A DNA stretch of 64,000 bases from Neisseria perflava (GCF_024170405.1 NZ_JALJYC010000010.1:14928-78927), one strand, 5' to 3'; counted from the first letter of the stretch, positions 46,401-53,074 are shown. Numbers and translations are program-made. The notes: a model not told the origin generated them from the sequence alone.

Positions 46401-46669
46401 AAGTTCAAGCCTAGAATTTCCGCCCATTTTTCAGCAGAGGGGAAACGTTTGTTTTCAGAATTTTCTTCTCTTGAACCCATGAACCCGTGTTCATGCATCT
46501 GCTCTTCAGACGGCATGGGGACGGGATTAAGTGACAGTGTTTGGTTCTGATTGAGTATTTCCACAATTTGATTAGGCGCGGCATCAAAAAGCGGCAGGCT
46601 TTTCCCTTTGGGTGCACGATAACTGAGCAGAGCGTTTCTGGTGGACAAATCCAACAAACGCTTGCGCAC
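43418..46669 (-). CDS. N-terminal fragment: DUF4011 and Walker A helicase segment
   Basis: 1,083 codons from a GTG at 46669; translation more probably starts upstream across the poly-C tract. RKRLLDLSTRNALLSY is the DUF4011 hallmark. Walker A is EGPPGTGKSQTITNLI, followed by LFVAEKMAALDVVKTRL. A long helical stretch fills residues 480-1000. An AT-type uptake sequence encodes MPSEEQM near residue 53. The frame ends at 43418 one codon after an A6 run. Confidence 0.72.
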   Translation of the reverse strand: MRKRLLDLSTRNALLSYRAPKGKSLPLFDAAPNQIVEILNQNQTLSLNPVPMPSEEQMHEHGFMGSREENSENKRFPSAEKWAEILGLNLNPELPHQSGDDKPLLQTNLYAHSLEPQLKNIRAQANSAIEETGVNTLYLALGFLEWRETSTGKARLAPLFTLPVAIIEKDGIKDGHKIYAVKLEGDEIFSNVTLHEKLAHDFGLSLPLIGENQLPENYFSQVEQVIKEAQPKWKVKRQAYLALLNFSKQAMYQDLDPKNWPEHASLESHPLIKQLFAVSGKERSEKVTRPEEYQLDEMPDIHTKFPIIYDADSSQHSALIDAVEGKNLVIEGPPGTGKSQTITNLIAACLNVGKSVLFVAEKMAALDVVKTRLDKAGLGDFCLEIHSHKTDKKKILDDLTNSYQKRGAYHDIRQIQENINRYEAYKTPLQDYVTLVNQTWKQTGASIHAILNRAVRFRNELPVQLPAVSLKLSDSIELNTHQIKNLEDKVKLLHDIFVQVSQQSPNGHITEHYWYGVGKPSFFDYEEQQFVARLKEWNQALENLHQMCQTWQEAFGTPLDFALTEDNLKNLQIRLHALPELRGDEVITADLLHPEHLQQLSAFIQTYCGAHNKLASVQSIFKTETLDMPERHLDIIRLLEQISKICSNPQISIEDLAAAHQYAQKTQQAISVLEDELDKIRNGTPANLLHLFDNRLDSFHELSVFVGLIEQLPSHLWQHRDEVFDSPDLDSVLSQLVGVFKTLTPLHQKLSSAFHLGSLPDAVDLQNHLSVLENGGFFKLFSFEWHASKNAVISLARQTKPRIKHLQAALPDLISYKQQLDEADRINKMTPVLNQRYQGAETPIEQIQALRSWYQAVRKEYGSGFGDRVRTGSALFTVERDLAYAIRDTYHQVLHRLDKTVSDGLSHVCATFDKVHNLVDRKQNLADTEAPLQQLIAQLTLILSALGHHIADGKHTIAKITEANQVLKQAEQLNQSLRQYPVDFIPEVWTFPPTFSHFNTESVQAAQNTLSTLNSASKTANCMDALAKSPSTRTYDLLRSWGYRFGKVLANAETTGADFLHQGEVDKAAWINGKDLSGILEKI

Positions 46670-46696
46670 GTTTGCTAATGAATCAAATGCAAATGC

Positions 46697-46708
46697 GGGG
46701 GGGGGGGG
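46697..46708. repeat. G12 homopolymer (poly-C in the coding strand), phase-variation tract
   Basis: Twelve consecutive G on the plus strand followed by A and six more G (46710-46715). It lies eight codons inside the putative start of the helicase gene. Eleven or fourteen C would put the ATG in frame with DUF4011; twelve is off. Poly-C/G tracts of this length are classic phase-variable switches in Neisseria. Confidence 0.75.
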
Positions 46709-46848
46709 AGGGGGGAGTAATGTTTTCCATTGCTATGTCATTAAAATTGTTGTGGCATGAAATTGCAGTATATCAAATCCTGTGTTTTATTTGCTGTTTT
46801 GCTACAATACCTTTCTTAGTCCAACCGAATCCCTAAAAGGCCGTCTGA

Positions 46849-49434
46849 ATGTCCAAACCCGTTTCCCCGATGATGCAGCAGTATCTCGCCATCAAAGCCG
46901 AACACGCCGACAAGCTCCTGTTTTACCGCATGGGCGATTTTTACGAGCTGTTTTTTGATGACGCGGTGGAGGCGGCCAAGCTGCTCGACATTACCCTGAC
47001 CACGCGCGGGCAGGTGGCGGGCGAGCCGATTAAGATGGCGGGCGTGCCGTATCACTCGGCCGAGCAGTATCTGGCGCGGCTGGTGAAAATGGGTAGAAGC
47101 GTGGCGATTTGCGAGCAGGTGGGTGAGGTCGGCGCTGGCAAAGGGCCGGTCGAGCGCAAGGTGGTACGCATTGTCACGCCGGGCACGCTCACCGATTCGG
47201 CTTTTTTGGAAGACAAGGAAACCAACCGCATTGTGGCGGTGAATGCGGATAAAAAGCAGGTTGGTTTGGCATGGGCTTCTTTGCAGAGCGGCGAGTTTAA
47301 AAGCAAAATTGTGCCGTCTGAAAAGCTGGCCGACGAACTGGCGCGTTTGCAGGCGGCGGAAATTTTGCTGGCCGACGGCAAAAACGCGCCACCGCTGACG
47401 GGGGCGAACATCACGCGCCTGAATGCGTGGCAGTTTGACGCGGATACCGGAGCCAAACTCCTGACCGATTATTTCGGCTGCCAAGATTTGCGCGGCTTCG
47501 GCTTGGAGATGAAGGAGCATGACCTAGCAATCGGCGCGGCGGGGGCACTGCTCAACTACATCCGCCTCACGCAAAACCTGCTGCCGCAACACCTCGACGG
47601 CCTGTCTTTGGAAACCGAAAGCCAATACATCGCTATGGACGCGGCCACGCGGCGCAATTTGGAGCTGACCCAGACCTTGAGCGGCAAAAAAGCGCCGACG
47701 CTGTTTTCCGTATTAGACGACTGCACCACGCATATGGGCAGCCGCCTGCTGGCTTTGTGGCTGCATCATCCTTTGCGCAGCCGCGACAAAATCCGTGCGC
47801 GGCAAGAGGCGGTAGCGGCCTTGCAAAATCAATACGAAATGCTGCAAGGCCGTCTGAAAAACATTGCCGACATCGAGCGCATTGCTGCGCGGATTGCGGT
47901 GGGCAACGCCCGCCCGCGCGACTTGGCGGCGTTGCGCGACAGCTTGCAGGCACTGGCGCGGCTTGAGTTGTCCGCAGAGGGCAGCAGCCTGTTGCAGACT
48001 TTGCAAGACGTGTTCCCCGCCACCTTGCCGATTGCCGAGCAATTACAGGCCGCGATTCTGCCCGAACCGGCGGTGTGGCTGCGCGACGGCGGGGTCATCA
48101 ATCACGGTTTCAACGCCGAATTGGACGAGTTGCGCCATATCCAAAACCACGGCGATGAGTTTCTGCTGGCGCTGGAGGCGCGCGAACGCGAGCGCACCGG
48201 CTTGTCCACCTTAAAGGTTGAGTTCAACCGCGTACACGGTTTTTATATCGAATTATCCAAAATCCAAGCCGAACAAGCCCCCGCCGGCTACCAGCGCCGC
48301 CAGACCCTGAAAAACGCCGAACGCTTCATCACACCCGAATTAAAAGCTTTTGAAGATAAAGTATTGACCGCGCAAGAGCAGGCGCTGGCGCTGGAAAAAC
48401 GCCTGTTTGACGACATTTTGAAACAGCTTCAGACGGCCTTGCCGCAGCTGCAACAGGCCGCCAAAGCCGCAGCCGCGCTGGACGTATTGGCCGCGTTTGC
48501 CGCTATTGCCGCCGAACGCGGCTTTGTGCGCCCCGAGTTTGCCGATTATCCGGTGTTGGAAATTTCAGACGGCCGTCATCCCGTGGTGGAGCGGCAGGTG
48601 CGCCACTTTACCGCCAACAATACGGCGTTTGACCACAAACACCGCCTCATGTTGCTCACCGGCCCGAACATGGGCGGTAAATCGACCTATATGCGCCAAG
48701 TCGCGCTGATTACCCTGCTGGCGCACACCGGCAGCTTCGTGCCCGCCGCCGCCGCCAAAATCGGCCCCATCGACCAGATTTTCACCCGTATCGGCGCCAG
48801 CGACGACTTGGCCTCCAACCGCTCCACCTTTATGGTGGAAATGAGCGAAACCGCCTATATCCTGCACCACGCCACGGCGCAATCGCTGGTGTTGATGGAC
48901 GAAGTCGGGCGTGGCACCTCCACCTTCGACGGCCTCGCGCTGGCGCAGGCGATTGCCGAGCATTTATTGCAGAAAAACCAATCCTTCAGCCTCTTCGCCA
49001 CCCATTATTTCGAGCTCACGCGCCTGCCCGAGCAGTATGCCGCCGCCGTCAATATGCATTTGAGCGCGCTGGAGCAGGGGCAGGATATTGTGTTTCTGCA
49101 CCAAATCCAGCCCGGCCCTGCCAGCAAAAGCTATGGCATTGCCGTGGCCAAACTCGCCGGTCTGCCCGCCCGTGCGCTCAAATCGGCGCAGAAACACTTG
49201 GGCGAACTCGAAGCTGCCGCTGCCGCGCAACAGCCGCAGTTGGATATTTTCAGCACCATGCCGTCTGAAACGCCGGCCGAATCGGAAGATGGGGAAGACG
49301 CAGACAGCGAAGCCACTATCACCGAATCCGCCGCACCCAATCCGGTATCGGCTATGCTGGCCGACATCCATCCCGACGAGCTGACCCCGCGTGAGGCTTT
49401 GGATTGGCTGTATAAATTGAAAGGGTTGGCGTAA
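46849..49434 (+). CDS. mutS: DNA mismatch repair protein MutS
   Basis: Recognises mismatches and starts methyl-independent repair in Neisseria. 861 residues: mismatch wedge Phe31/Glu33 in GDFYELFF, Walker A TGPNMGGKSTYMRQ (about residue 604), LMDEVGRGTSTFDG, and a C-terminal dimerisation tail. An AG-type uptake sequence occupies 46838-46849, so its last base is the A of the start codon. Five further cores lie in the gene (near 47303, 47847, 48428, 48565, 49260). It is divergent from the phase-variable helicase gene; TACAAT at 46803-46808 is a possible -10. Confidence 0.97.
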   Translation: MSKPVSPMMQQYLAIKAEHADKLLFYRMGDFYELFFDDAVEAAKLLDITLTTRGQVAGEPIKMAGVPYHSAEQYLARLVKMGRSVAICEQVGEVGAGKGPVERKVVRIVTPGTLTDSAFLEDKETNRIVAVNADKKQVGLAWASLQSGEFKSKIVPSEKLADELARLQAAEILLADGKNAPPLTGANITRLNAWQFDADTGAKLLTDYFGCQDLRGFGLEMKEHDLAIGAAGALLNYIRLTQNLLPQHLDGLSLETESQYIAMDAATRRNLELTQTLSGKKAPTLFSVLDDCTTHMGSRLLALWLHHPLRSRDKIRARQEAVAALQNQYEMLQGRLKNIADIERIAARIAVGNARPRDLAALRDSLQALARLELSAEGSSLLQTLQDVFPATLPIAEQLQAAILPEPAVWLRDGGVINHGFNAELDELRHIQNHGDEFLLALEARERERTGLSTLKVEFNRVHGFYIELSKIQAEQAPAGYQRRQTLKNAERFITPELKAFEDKVLTAQEQALALEKRLFDDILKQLQTALPQLQQAAKAAAALDVLAAFAAIAAERGFVRPEFADYPVLEISDGRHPVVERQVRHFTANNTAFDHKHRLMLLTGPNMGGKSTYMRQVALITLLAHTGSFVPAAAAKIGPIDQIFTRIGASDDLASNRSTFMVEMSETAYILHHATAQSLVLMDEVGRGTSTFDGLALAQAIAEHLLQKNQSFSLFATHYFELTRLPEQYAAAVNMHLSALEQGQDIVFLHQIQPGPASKSYGIAVAKLAGLPARALKSAQKHLGELEAAAAAQQPQLDIFSTMPSETPAESEDGEDADSEATITESAAPNPVSAMLADIHPDELTPREALDWLYKLKGLA

Positions 49435-49450
49435 GCGTATTGGTCACCGT

Positions 49451-49475
49451 GTAGGGTGGTAACTCGTTGCCCACC
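49451..49475 (+). repeat. single GTAG-type REP element
   Basis: GTAG followed by an imperfect GGGTGGTAAC/GTTGCCCACC hairpin. Confidence 0.5.
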
Positions 49476-49538
49476 ATTGATTTAAGGGAATGTCATTCTT
49501 ATCGTACGGTTAATTGGAAACCAAACCATAGATATGGT

Positions 49539-49603
49539 GTAGGTTGGGTTGTAAACCCAATATTTGCCTAAACGCCCGTTGGGATTTCATCCCAACAACC
49601 TAC
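49539..49603. repeat. paired GTAG-type REP element (BIME-like)
   Basis: GTAGGTTGGGTT-GT-AAACCCAA, a 20-base spacer, then TTGGGATTTCATCCCAA-CAACCTAC, so GTAG lies at both outer ends in inverse orientation. A longer outer repeat AACCAAACC flanks it. Confidence 0.7.
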
Positions 49604-49642
49604 ACGGTTTGGTTTTTCACTTATCTCACCATATCAATCATC

Positions 49643-49687
49643 GCAGGCCGTCTGAAACTGTTATCCGGTTTCAGACGGCCTTTTTGC
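49643..49687 (+). terminator. uptake-sequence terminator of mutS
   Basis: AGGCCGTCTGAAAC pairs with GTTTCAGACGGCCT, then TTTT; separated from the mutS stop by REP elements. Confidence 0.75.
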
Positions 49688-49889
49688 AGCTAAAGGCAAC
49701 AAAGGCGGTTTTGAAGAGGGAAACAATAAACAAGCGCTAATGTCCTTTTAAAATACAGCAATCAGGTAATAATTAATTTATTGAAAAATATGAATAAAAT
49801 TTTAATTTTGTAAAAATGCAACAAAAAAGCAGCGCAAAAATCAGCTCAAATCCGACAAAATTTGCCGCTTGTAACAAACCTGTAATAAA

Positions 49890-49927
49890 GACACCGATGT
49901 CATTTAAGCAGACACCGGTGTCATTTA
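49890..49927. promoter_or_regulatory. two tandem palindromic sites, candidate operator
   Basis: GACACCGATGTCATTTA and GACACCGGTGTCATTTA start exactly 21 bases apart (two helical turns). The second holds the perfect 12-bp palindrome GACACCGGTGTC. They lie about 180 bases before the first gene of the peptide array. Confidence 0.5.
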
Positions 49928-50106
49928 CGAAATAAAACATTTCATAACAAATCAGCTTGTTTGAATCATTTTTACAGGCTGTTTATTTGCAAAAACGGAG
50001 TATAAATTAGCAAATAAAGCAGTATCATGGATTCCGTCAGCAAGGCAATCCCGCCACTGAAAAGCAAAATGTTAGAAAACAACATTTCATTTAAAAGGAA
50101 ACAAAC

Positions 50107-50214
50107 ATGAAAAAACTGATGACGATGGCTGCGGCTTCTTTGATTGGTCTGTCGGGCGTAAACGCTTCTACTGCAATTATTGCGCAAAACATGGCCGAAG
50201 CCGCCAACCAATAA
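50107..50214 (+). CDS. micro-exported peptide 1 of a four-gene tandem array
   Basis: 35 codons after AAAAGGAAACAAAC. A signal peptide-like N-terminus (MKKLMTMAAASLIGLSG) with cleavage predicted after VNA would release about 15 residues ending in AQNMAEAANQ. It is the most divergent of four paralogues. The family is not one I recognise. Membership in a conserved tandem set, each with its own ribosome-binding site, is the main support. Confidence 0.75.
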   Translation: MKKLMTMAAASLIGLSGVNASTAIIAQNMAEAANQ

Positions 50215-50264
50215 TTCATAACCAAACAAACTATAGTTTAAAAACCCTTAAAAAGGAAAAAATC

Positions 50265-50369
50265 ATGAAAAATCTGATGACATTGGCCGCCGCCTCTTTA
50301 ATAGGCTTGTCTGGTTTGACCGTCAGTGCGACTACCGTGGCGCAAAATATGGCCGAAGCCGCCGAATAA
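50265..50369 (+). CDS. micro-exported peptide 2 of a four-gene tandem array
   Basis: 34 codons after AAAAGGAAAAAATC. Signal peptide-like MKNLMTLAAASLIGLSG, predicted cleavage after VSA, mature peptide of 12 residues TTVAQNMAEAAE. The sequence is nearly the same as copies 3 and 4 at protein level while the third codon positions differ, which suggests selection on the peptide. Confidence 0.78.
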   Translation: MKNLMTLAAASLIGLSGLTVSATTVAQNMAEAAE

Positions 50370-50419
50370 GCCCATTTGATACTGTTGAAATTGAATCATT
50401 GAAACGAAAGGAGCGCCCC

Positions 50420-50524
50420 ATGAAAAACATGATGAAACTGGCCGCAGCTTCTCTGATTGGTCTGTCCGGTCTGACTGCCGGAGCGACCAGCGTTGCGCAA
50501 AACATGACTGAAGCTGCCGAATAA
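50420..50524 (+). CDS. micro-exported peptide 3 of a four-gene tandem array
   Basis: 34 codons; AAAGGAG lies 7 bases before the ATG. MKNMMKLAAASLIGLSG, predicted cleavage after AGA, mature peptide TSVAQNMTEAAE. The 50-base spacers between copies differ in sequence apart from the ribosome-binding site. Confidence 0.78.
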   Translation: MKNMMKLAAASLIGLSGLTAGATSVAQNMTEAAE

Positions 50525-50573
50525 AGCAGGCTGTTGCATACAGCAAACGAAATCCCAAAGAAAAGAGAACACC

Positions 50574-50678
50574 ATGAAAAACTTGATGAAACTGGCCGCA
50601 GCGTCCCTGATCGGTATGTCAGGTTTGACCGCAAGCGCAACCAGCGTTGCGCAAAACATGAGCGAAGTCGCCGAATAA
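50574..50678 (+). CDS. micro-exported peptide 4 of a four-gene tandem array
   Basis: 34 codons; AAAAGAGAA lies upstream. MKNLMKLAAASLIGMSG, predicted cleavage after ASA, mature peptide TSVAQNMSEVAE. It is the last copy before a strong terminator, so the four genes probably form one transcription unit. Confidence 0.78.
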   Translation: MKNLMKLAAASLIGMSGLTASATSVAQNMSEVAE

Positions 50679-50705
50679 AACGGCACGATAACCATACCGG
50701 ATACA

Positions 50706-50744
50706 AGAAGGCCGTCTGAATATTTTTTCAGACGGCCTTTTGCT
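50706..50744. terminator. uptake-sequence terminator between the peptide array and pyrD
   Basis: AAGGCCGTCTGAATA pairs with TTTCAGACGGCCTTTT between convergent stops. Confidence 0.8.
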
Positions 50745-50759
50745 TATCAACTTAAAAAA

Positions 50760-51701
50760 TCAATCCAGCGTTTTCAATTTGCCTTTAAATTCATCAATGC
50801 TGTTGTAGCCTTTGGCTTGCATAACGGCTTTCAATTCCTCGGTCAGCTTGGCAAACACGCCCGTGCCCTGCTGGTGCAGCAGCGTACCCACCTGCACCAT
50901 ATCCGCGCCGCACAAAATATGCTCGAATACATCCTGACCGGTCAACACGCCTCCGGTGCCGATGATTTGGATTTCCGGATTCAGGCGTTGGCGGAAAGCA
51001 AAGACATTTGCCAGCGCAGTCGGTTTCAGATACGCGCCGCCAATGCCGCCGAAGCCGTTTTTCGGCTTAATCAACACGCTTTCGCTGTCAATATCCACGC
51101 ACAGGCCGTTGCCGATGCTGTTGACCGAATTGACGTAAGCGAGCGGATATTTGTTGAGAATCGCCGCGATTTGGTCGAAATGAATCAAATCGAAATACGG
51201 CGGCATTTTAATGCCCAAGGGGGCGGTATAGTGCGCAAATACCGCATCTAAAATCTTATCCACCGTCTCGAAATCATAGCCGGTTTGCGGTTTGCCCGGC
51301 ACATTCGGGCAGGAGAGGTTCAGCTCGACAATGCCTTTAAAATCAGATTGCTGCACTTCTTTTAAAAGCTGCAAATCCTCATCCACATTAAAACCGGTCA
51401 GCGACACGAAATAGGTTTTGCCTGGGAAATCCTTTTGCGCTTGGGAGACATAGTCCAAATAATAAGTCAGGCCGTGGTTGGGCAGACCCATCGAATTAAT
51501 GCTGCCCAACTCGGTATCGCGGTAACGCGGCTCGGGATTGCCCGCACGCGGCACGACCGTGGCCGATTTGGTAACAAAGCTGGCCGCAGCCGACTGCTGC
51601 ATGGCGTCCAAATCCTCGGCAGACATATCATAAACGCCGGCTGCATTCATAATACAATTATCAAAACGGAAACCGGCAAGGGTGGTGGCGGTGGAAATCA
51701 T
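50760..51701 (-). CDS. pyrD: class 1A dihydroorotate dehydrogenase (fumarate-type)
   Basis: Oxidises dihydroorotate to orotate in pyrimidine synthesis. 313 residues with no N-terminal membrane extension. Catalytic Cys131 in ELNLSCPNVPGKPQ, then LGIKMPPYFDLIHFD, YVNSVNSIGNGL, GFGGIGGAYLKPTALANV and IIGTGGVLTGQD are the class 1A pattern of Lactococcus PyrDA, a soluble enzyme that uses fumarate, whereas the usual Neisseria and proteobacterial enzyme is class 2 (Ser base, quinone). It is therefore probably an additional or replacement copy gained from oral Gram-positive bacteria. Confidence 0.9.
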   Translation of the reverse strand: MISTATTLAGFRFDNCIMNAAGVYDMSAEDLDAMQQSAAASFVTKSATVVPRAGNPEPRYRDTELGSINSMGLPNHGLTYYLDYVSQAQKDFPGKTYFVSLTGFNVDEDLQLLKEVQQSDFKGIVELNLSCPNVPGKPQTGYDFETVDKILDAVFAHYTAPLGIKMPPYFDLIHFDQIAAILNKYPLAYVNSVNSIGNGLCVDIDSESVLIKPKNGFGGIGGAYLKPTALANVFAFRQRLNPEIQIIGTGGVLTGQDVFEHILCGADMVQVGTLLHQQGTGVFAKLTEELKAVMQAKGYNSIDEFKGKLKTLD

Positions 51702-51894
51702 GCGGTATGCCTCTTACTTTAAAATTGGTAAACCACATAATTTTACGCCCGAAGCGGCGGCCGTGTTCTGATGAAGCGCAAAGTAGCGCGGATTTATCAC
51801 GCCGTCGCAGATACTGCCGCCATCCGTTTTCAGACGGCCTGCCCGATAATTCGGTATAATCACGTTTATATTCGATTCAACACAAGGAACCTCC

Positions 51895-52143
51895 ATGCTC
51901 ACCCCCGAACAAGTCAAAGCCATGATTGAAGGCGTTGCCCAATGCGAACATGTCGAAGTAGAAGGCGACGGCCATCACTTTTTCGCCGTCATCGTCTCCT
52001 CCGAATTTGCAGGCAAACCCCGTCTCGCCCGCCACCGCCTGATTAAAGACGGCCTCAAGGCGCAGCTGGAAAGCAACGAGCTGCACGCGCTGTCGATTTC
52101 CGCCGCCGCCACGCCGGAAGAATGGGCGGCCAAGCAGTCGTAA
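51895..52143 (+). CDS. BolA/IbaG-family protein
   Basis: 82 residues: VEVEGDGHHFFAVIVSSEF, the conserved RHRLIKDGLKAQL with the family His, and LHALSISA near the C-terminus. BolA-family proteins partner monothiol glutaredoxins in Fe-S cluster trafficking. AAGGAACC precedes the ATG, and TATAAT at 51855-51860 is a likely -10. Single gene. Confidence 0.92.
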   Translation: MLTPEQVKAMIEGVAQCEHVEVEGDGHHFFAVIVSSEFAGKPRLARHRLIKDGLKAQLESNELHALSISAAATPEEWAAKQS

Positions 52144-52161
52144 AGTTGGATTTGAACCATT

Positions 52162-52204
52162 TAAAATGCCGTCTGAAAATCATTGATTTTCAGACGGCAT
52201 TTTA
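52162..52204 (+). terminator. AT-type uptake-sequence terminator of the bolA-like gene
   Basis: AAAATGCCGTCTGAAAATCA pairs with TGATTTTCAGACGGCATTTT. Confidence 0.85.
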
Positions 52205-52210
52205 CAACAG

Positions 52211-52333
52211 CGGTAGGGTACGTTAGCCGCCCCAAGCGGCGTAACGTACCGGTTAGCGGATATTTGGTGCTTGCAGTTATGCCGACACCCGCTAACCGGT
52301 GCAATACGGCGTACCGCCTATTGCACCCTACCG
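52211..52333. repeat. composite palindrome that folds as a four-way junction
   Basis: Outer stem CGGTAGGGT (52211-52219) with ACCCTACCG (52325-52333). Inside, without unpaired bases between them, are three hairpins: 52220-52247 (ACGTTAGCCGC arm, one bulge), 52248-52300 (perfect 12-bp ACCGGTTAGCGG arm, 29-base loop), and 52301-52324 (GCAATA and GGC arms). GTAG sits at the 5' end, as in REP-type elements. Confidence 0.7.
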
Positions 52334-52342
52334 ATTGCAGCC

Positions 52343-53074
52343 TTATACCGTTTCCCGCAGCAATTCGGCCAAACGCTCGCCAAACAGCTGCATGGTGTGG
52401 TCGCTGTTCAAACCGCTTGGCCCTGACGGGAACGGCAATACGGCCAGCAGCGTACCGTTTTCATTGCGCTTCCATTTCAATACGCGGTCGCCTATGGTTT
52501 CTTGATTGAAGTTATTGAGGCCGTCTGAAAAGGCCAGATTGAAGTCCTTCTCAAAGGTTCTGCCGAAGCAGATAATCAGGCGCGGACGGTAGGTTTCCAT
52601 CCATCGGTGCATTTCGGCGAAGCGGTATTTGCGGCAGAAATCTGCATATGCGCTTTTGTCTCTGAAGCCGGTAATATCGGCAAACTCTGCATTCCATCGG
52701 TTGGGATCGGTATTTTTGAATGCAATCGGATACAGATTCATTCTGAAATAAGGCGATGGCGAACCATTAACAAACGGCTGTACTTTTTCGGCAAATTCGC
52801 GGTAATCGCCGGTTTGCCCGCCATTGAGCGCAGACAACAGTTTACAGGTGCGGACATTATACGGATATTTTATGTTGGTTGTCCAATCATCATAGCCGAA
52901 ATCAGTCGTATCGTCGTAAGGCGTTGCCACCATTTTGCGCAAACTGTCCGCATCATGACCGCCGCCCCATTCGATGCCGCAGACCCAAATCGAGGGATTT
53001 TCGGGCGAACCGATATTGCCGCCGTCGCAGCCGGTAAAATCCAGCAGCCAGCCGTATTGTTGTTTGATGTCCAT
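52343..53074 (-). CDS. hypothetical protein, unrecognised family
   Basis: Start at the ATG at 53074 (MDIKQQYGWLLDFTG), after AAAGGATG, giving 243 residues. No signal or membrane segment. Conserved-looking features are a glycine/aspartate-rich N-terminal part (CDGGNIGSPENPSIWVCGIEWGGGHD), a central NLYPIAFKN and RPRLIICFGRTFEKDF, and AVLPFPSGPSGLNSD. The GIEWGG, ICFGRT and PFPSGPSG order recalls uracil-DNA glycosylase-like folds, but I cannot assign it. An uptake core encodes FSDGL. Confidence 0.65.
   Translation of the reverse strand: MDIKQQYGWLLDFTGCDGGNIGSPENPSIWVCGIEWGGGHDADSLRKMVATPYDDTTDFGYDDWTTNIKYPYNVRTCKLLSALNGGQTGDYREFAEKVQPFVNGSPSPYFRMNLYPIAFKNTDPNRWNAEFADITGFRDKSAYADFCRKYRFAEMHRWMETYRPRLIICFGRTFEKDFNLAFSDGLNNFNQETIGDRVLKWKRNENGTLLAVLPFPSGPSGLNSDHTMQLFGERLAELLRETV

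Larger units (their letters stand above)
41273..46730 (-). pseudogene. giant DUF4011/SF1 helicase/PD-(D/E)XK/DUF3320 protein gene, out of frame at three homopolymers
   Basis: Read with three one-base corrections, the region encodes one protein of about 1,800 residues. The probable start is the ATG at 46730 (MENITPP); a C12 tract follows and leads to a stop (TGA) four codons later, whereas C11 would join it to FAFDSLANVRKRLLDLSTRN. A second shift is at an A6 run (43423-43428), where A7 is needed, and a third at a T7 run (42765-42771), where T6 is needed. Domains: DUF4011 N-terminus, Walker A helicase core, Walker B, helicase motifs IV-VI, MTES_1575-type nuclease, DUF3320. Such proteins are viewed as defence components. 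Base miscalling at homopolymers is the main alternative to real mutations. Confidence 0.75.
49435..50106. other. repeat-rich and AT-rich intergenic region upstream of the peptide array
   Basis: 672 bases. First part: a GTAG REP (49451-49475), a paired REP (49539-49603) and the mutS terminator (49643-49687). Second part (about 49690-50106): AT-rich, with two palindromic direct repeats (49890-49927) and no credible reading frame. No promoter with good -35/-10 spacing could be assigned for the array. Confidence 0.6.
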
